In this document: positions 60,757-64,000 of the stretch, piece by piece
Position numbering within the stretch: the stretch's first letter is position 1
How the letters are laid out: each line of letters starts with the position of its first letter
DNA from: Immersiella caudata
Lineage: Eukaryota; Ascomycota; Sordariomycetes; Sordariales; Lasiosphaeriaceae
DNA length: 64,000 nucleotides
Direction of reading: 5' to 3'
Assembly (NCBI GenBank): GCA_030512335.1
Contig: JAULSU010000002.1
Span: 5,022,001 to 5,086,000, forward strand
Translations under genes and position numbers: made by a program
The notes under the pieces: generated by a model
What the model was told of the DNA's origin: nothing
What the model saw: the letters and a program-made list of their open reading frames with translations, nothing else
Databases searched by the model: none

Positions 60757-61186
60757 TTAGTTGCCACCAACAGCCTCGGGGGCCTTGTTCTCGTCGTAGC
60801 CGTATTTCGTCTTCATCTCCTCGATCTGCGCAACGTACTTCTCCTGCGCCTGCTCGGGGGTAAGGGCATCATCGACGAGGGCCTTCCACGCATTGTACTT
60901 GGCCTTGCCCTGTTGGAGGTCAGTGTTAGTTGCTGCTGCTCTCAAAGAGGGGAGGGGAAGCTTACCTTGAGGTCGAACATGCCGGGGGCGGCGGCGGCGG
61001 AGAAGTCCTCGCCGGTGCCGACCTTGTAGAGGGCTGAGAGAAGTTAGCTAGCTGGTGGGATGAGGGAGAGAGGGAGAAGGGATGCGAACCGTAGATCTTG
61101 AGAAGATCGTCGTTGCTCGGCTTCGATGTGAGCTTCTTGGAGTCGACGACGGCCTTCTTGAACGCTTCGCTCTGAGGGGCAGACAT
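60757..61186 (-). CDS. ACB1: Acyl-CoA-binding protein
   Basis: Minus-strand exons 61186-61090, 61033-60966 and 60909-60757 give 105 residues. The acyl-CoA-binding fold is complete: helix 1 (AFKKAVVDSKKL), helix 2 and loop (NDDLLKIYALYKVGTGEDF), the ligand loop (APGMFDLKGKAKYNAWKALV) and helix 4 (EQAQEKYVAQIEEMKTKYGY). The Tyr and Lys residues that hold the CoA phosphate are in LYKVGTG and KAKYNAW. The cytosolic protein carries long-chain acyl-CoA between synthesis, lipid assembly and oxidation. Intron 1 has an uncommon GTTCGC donor with a GCTAAC branch site; its choice is fixed by the restored IYALYK. The gene converges with TDP1, with only 112 bp between stop codons. Confidence 0.96.
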
Positions 61187-63281
61187 TTTGCTGGTAGGGT
61201 TTTGGGCTTAAAGGTTGAAGTGAAGTTGTTCCTCGTTTCGTCGTCGATGGTGTTGGAGGAGAGAAGGGGGAGCTGAGCTGTGATCTGTTCGGTTTGGTTT
61301 GTGTTGAGGGCGAAAGCGGGTTTTTGGCGGGGTAGTGTCTGGTCAGGAGGAGGGGTAGCCAGGGTTCTTGAACGACCCCTTGTGACTGTCAGCGTCATTT
61401 CGTCTCCGCCAGGCGCCTCGGCAAGGCAAGGTACCAGCCCACGTCCTGAAGTACCTTGCGGGGCAGCCCCGGGCACGTGTCGGGCAATCTGGAGCCCGCT
61501 CCGGCCTTTTCGGAGCGGACTGCACTAAAGGTAAGCGGACGGTAAAGATCCTTGCGGGACCGCCCGCTCCGGGGTTGGAGAGGTTATTCCATGCTGCTGT
61601 TGAGCAAGGTGTTTCTGATTCTGCAGCGGGAATTTGATGGTCATGTTTCGGTGTACCAATCACGTTTGCTCCCAAGCTGTGCGATGTGTGAGTCGCACCA
61701 CGCGCTGACGCACCGCGACTATGACTTTTGGCGTACGCCCTAGCTAGGTATCGTTGGACGCCGCATGGAGCGGAGGGCGCCATCAACTCGGAAGACGCAT
61801 CGTAGGCCGGCAATACGGATTCTGACTTGATGGCGGCGGAGAGGTGAGCTTCCCCGATTTTTATGCGCGCTGATTTCATGTTTGACAACATCTAGATGAA
61901 CGTGGAACTGTTCGTTCTACGTCTGCAGTGTTCCGTGATGTCTTTCAGCTACAGACTCCGCAAACTAAGATGTGGGATGCTCCACTGGTCAGCTTTGTTC
62001 GGTGCAGGGCAGCGCACTGGATTTACGAACGACGGCGGTCGGTAAAGCCTAAGTCCCCGAAAGGGAAACATGTTTTGCAACGCCGGAATCCCTCGTCGCA
62101 ACAGCAACAATCGAAAGCGAGATTTGCACCTCGATAGTCAACCAATATTGTGGCGCAAAGAGCCTGGCCCGAAACCTGGACTGAGAGGCCCCGATACGGC
62201 ACACGCGCCGGACCCAGGAGAGGCCCACTAAAATTGTCGTTGACTCGGCGGCTCGGGGGGCCTGAGTTTAAATCGTGTTCGGTCCCGAGCTGTCTAGTCG
62301 ACAAGCATCAAACATGGGGAGCTCGCTGTTGGCCCAGCGAATTCGAAAGGACCAGCTCGCTGGATCCTACGGTCCCATCCTGTTAGGTCGAGGACCAGCG
62401 GTCGGCGTATCGGCATCAGCTGTGTCCGCAGCGCTCCCTCTACAGCTGCGTCTTTCGAGGTTCCATCCAGAGCCCTTTGCTTCTTCGTGACGCGTCACAC
62501 AGACGCTGGCAACCCAATCTCATTCCCGACCAAAAGCCGAGGCGATTACAGGATGTTCGAGCGCGGAAGGTCGAGGCCTCGTCCGTGTCGGCTCCCGTTC
62601 GTCGATCGCAAGCCGCGTTTGGCTTGGCGCAGTATGATCACGACGCAAGGACCCTGTCCAGATCGGTCCGTCAGATATTTACTAATCTGACAAATGGGCT
62701 GTTGGGCTTCGACAGCATCGACGGGAACATGCCGCCTTTCGTTCACACAATCGATGAGAAGGACAAACAAATGGTCTTTTGGACTGGTTGCAAATTGCAG
62801 AGGAGGGGAGGCAGCCGTTGTGTTCCCAGGCAGCTGAAGCAACGATTTCGTGGGGAGACACCGAAGAACGTCGACGGCCACGTTCAGGGATTAGCCCAAG
62901 CGGGTTGCGCTACCACCTGCTAATCGGGTCCTGCGTCGAGGGGTGGGCAAACGTGCTTGCCCATTCCTGGCGAGCTTCATGTCCGGGAACGCCGGCCGCT
63001 GATTGGCTGCCTTTCTGCTTTGCACCAATGGTCTGCACATCGTCTCAGCTCATCTTATAAAACAAATCCCCTGTCGTCCGTCTGGTCGCCCTGACAAAGT
63101 TTCCGGACTTCCTCTCGCCCTCCTTAGGACCCTGCAGTAAAAACCGGCTGCAAAGCTAAAACCGCATCCTCCCCCAAGTCGCCGCTTGGCCACGATTTTT
63201 TCCCCTTTCATCAAGCAAGTTCTTCTCGCTCCCCGTCCCGTCAGCCTCGTCCGTCAGACTTCTCCACACCCATCCGCAAAC
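61187..63281. other. Divergent intergenic region
   Basis: Upstream region shared by the acyl-CoA-binding protein gene (-) and the AIF-like gene (+), 2.1 kb. It holds the perfect 8-bp inverted repeat at 61496-61518 and CCCGCTCCGG-like motif copies close to it (another near 61562). Near the 3' end (63050-63280) it becomes C/T-rich, fitting a leader. Frames here have no domain-like features. Confidence 0.55.
61496..61518. repeat. Inverted repeat, 8-bp arms
   Basis: CCGCTCCG (61496-61503) and CGGAGCGG (61511-61518) are perfect complements around a 7-nt loop ending in TTTT. A further CCGCTCC copy lies at about 61564. It is placed about 310 bp upstream of the acyl-CoA-binding protein start, so it may be a binding site for a dimeric zinc-cluster-type regulator. 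The role is inferred. Confidence 0.5.
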
Positions 63282-64000
63282 ATGCCTGCAACCGTTGTGA
63301 TTCTTGGTGGCTCTTTCGCCGGCCTGCACGTCGCCCACGCGCTCCTCAAAAAGAACATCAAGGACCTGAAGGTCGTTCTAGTCTCCAAGGTAAGAGCGCC
63401 CATACGTAACCAGCCTCGGACTCCCGAGGTGCACGTGCAGTTCACGTGAGCTGACACACTCACAGAACAGCCACTTCTACTGGAACCTGGCCTCCGTCCG
63501 CCGCATCATTCCTGGTGTGCTCAAAGATGAGGACATCTTCAAGCCCATCGCCCAGGCCCTGAAGAAGTACCCGGAGTCCAGCTATGAGTTCATCGTCGGC
63601 ACCGCAGAGGAGGCCGACTTTGACGCAAAGTCGGTCCGCATCACCACAGCATCGGGTGAATCCAAGTCTCTCTCTTACGACCAGCTCGTGATTGCTACCG
63701 GCTCGCACACCGCTGGCGGCGTCCCATGGAAGGCCGAAGGCAGCTACGAGGAGGTTGTTGACCTGCTCAAGGCCACCGAGGAGAAGGTCAAGGCCGCCAG
63801 CCACATCGTCGTCGCTGGCGCCGGCAGCACCGGTATCGAAGTTGCTGGTGAGCTCGGCTATGAGTTCGGCAAGACCAAGGAGATTGTGCTCCTCAGCGCC
63901 GGCGAAAAGCTCATCAACGGCGACCAGATCGCCGGGCCTGCCGCCAACGAGCTCAAGAAGCTCAACGTCAAGATCCAGTACAACGCCCGTGTTGCCGAGA
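63282..64000 (+). CDS. AIF/AMID-like FAD-dependent oxidoreductase (3' end missing)
   Basis: Exons 63282-63389 and 63466 to the window edge. The N-terminal FAD-binding Rossmann motif is VVILGGSFAGLHVAHALL. SHFYWNLASVRRIIPG is typical of AIF-like AMID/FSP1 proteins. The ATG motif is LSYDQLVIATGSHT and the NAD(P)H-binding Rossmann motif is VVAGAGSTGIEVAGELGYEF. The protein belongs to the pyridine nucleotide-disulfide oxidoreductase fold, type II NADH dehydrogenase-like. Relatives reduce quinones or are linked to cell death; the precise role is not known in moulds. The start lies right after a C/T-rich leader (CCGCAAACATGCC). The intron (63390-63465) separates VVLVSK from NSHFYWN. Confidence 0.92.

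Noticed and set aside
61343..61891. 182-codon minus-strand frame
   Set aside because: Ala/Pro/Ser/Arg-rich, overlaps the inverted repeat and promoter-like DNA; nothing recognisable.
1..64000. CRISPR arrays, rRNA genes, intact transposons, secondary-metabolite core genes
   Set aside because: Looked for direct repeat-spacer patterns, terminal repeats with transposase or reverse-transcriptase motifs, and PKS/NRPS/terpene synthase motifs; none seen by eye.

Overview
The window is nuclear DNA of a filamentous ascomycete (Pezizomycotina, probably a Sordariomycete). The evidence is short introns (mostly 48-150 bp) with GT..AG ends and CTAAC/CTGAC-like branch sites, pyrimidine-rich leaders before start codons, Kozak-like contexts, an intronless tRNA-Ser, and gene families typical of moulds. 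All gene models were made by hand: each junction was chosen so that the frame closes exactly and conserved motifs are restored. No rRNA, CRISPR array or intact transposon was seen.

Layout. 1-680: 3' end of a GDSL/CE16-type esterase. 2253-3978: Gln/Pro-rich protein with an SS18/SSXT-like motif. 6391-9713: Gyp5-like TBC RabGAP. 11064-12357: reticulon. 13798-16073: membrane-anchored protein disulfide isomerase. 17969-18630 (-): GNAT acetyltransferase. 20994-24162: phospholipase D with ten exons. 24598-24679: tRNA-Ser(CGA). 25125-26420 (-): Sec62 translocon subunit. 28677-30254: Ser/Pro-rich protein of unknown function. 32018-33646, 34667-35542 and 36287-37289: phytase-like histidine acid phosphatase, a small single-pass membrane protein, and inositol monophosphatase. 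37290-41683: gene-poor stretch with decayed coding remnants. 41684-43470: MFS transporter. 44272-45504: Cns1/TTC4 Hsp90 co-chaperone. 46149-47974 (-): APSES/Xbp1-like transcription factor. 47975-53083: 5.1 kb with no recognisable gene. 53084-58440: DNA topoisomerase II. 58980-60644: tyrosyl-DNA phosphodiesterase 1. 60757-61186 (-): acyl-CoA-binding protein. 63282 to the end: AIF/AMID-like oxidoreductase, cut by the window edge.

How genes may work together. Reticulon, the PDI-like protein and Sec62 all act at the ER. The phytase-like enzyme and inositol monophosphatase could start and finish phytate breakdown to free myo-inositol, and both lie head-to-tail within 5.3 kb. Topoisomerase II is followed directly by TDP1, the enzyme family that removes topoisomerase peptides from DNA ends. 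Most other neighbours look like ordinary housekeeping genes without an evident shared pathway.

The most unexpected signal is compositional. Six plus-strand genes switch abruptly from C-ending to G-ending codons in their last part, so the sense strand flips from C-rich to G-rich inside the coding region. No annotated feature explains this.
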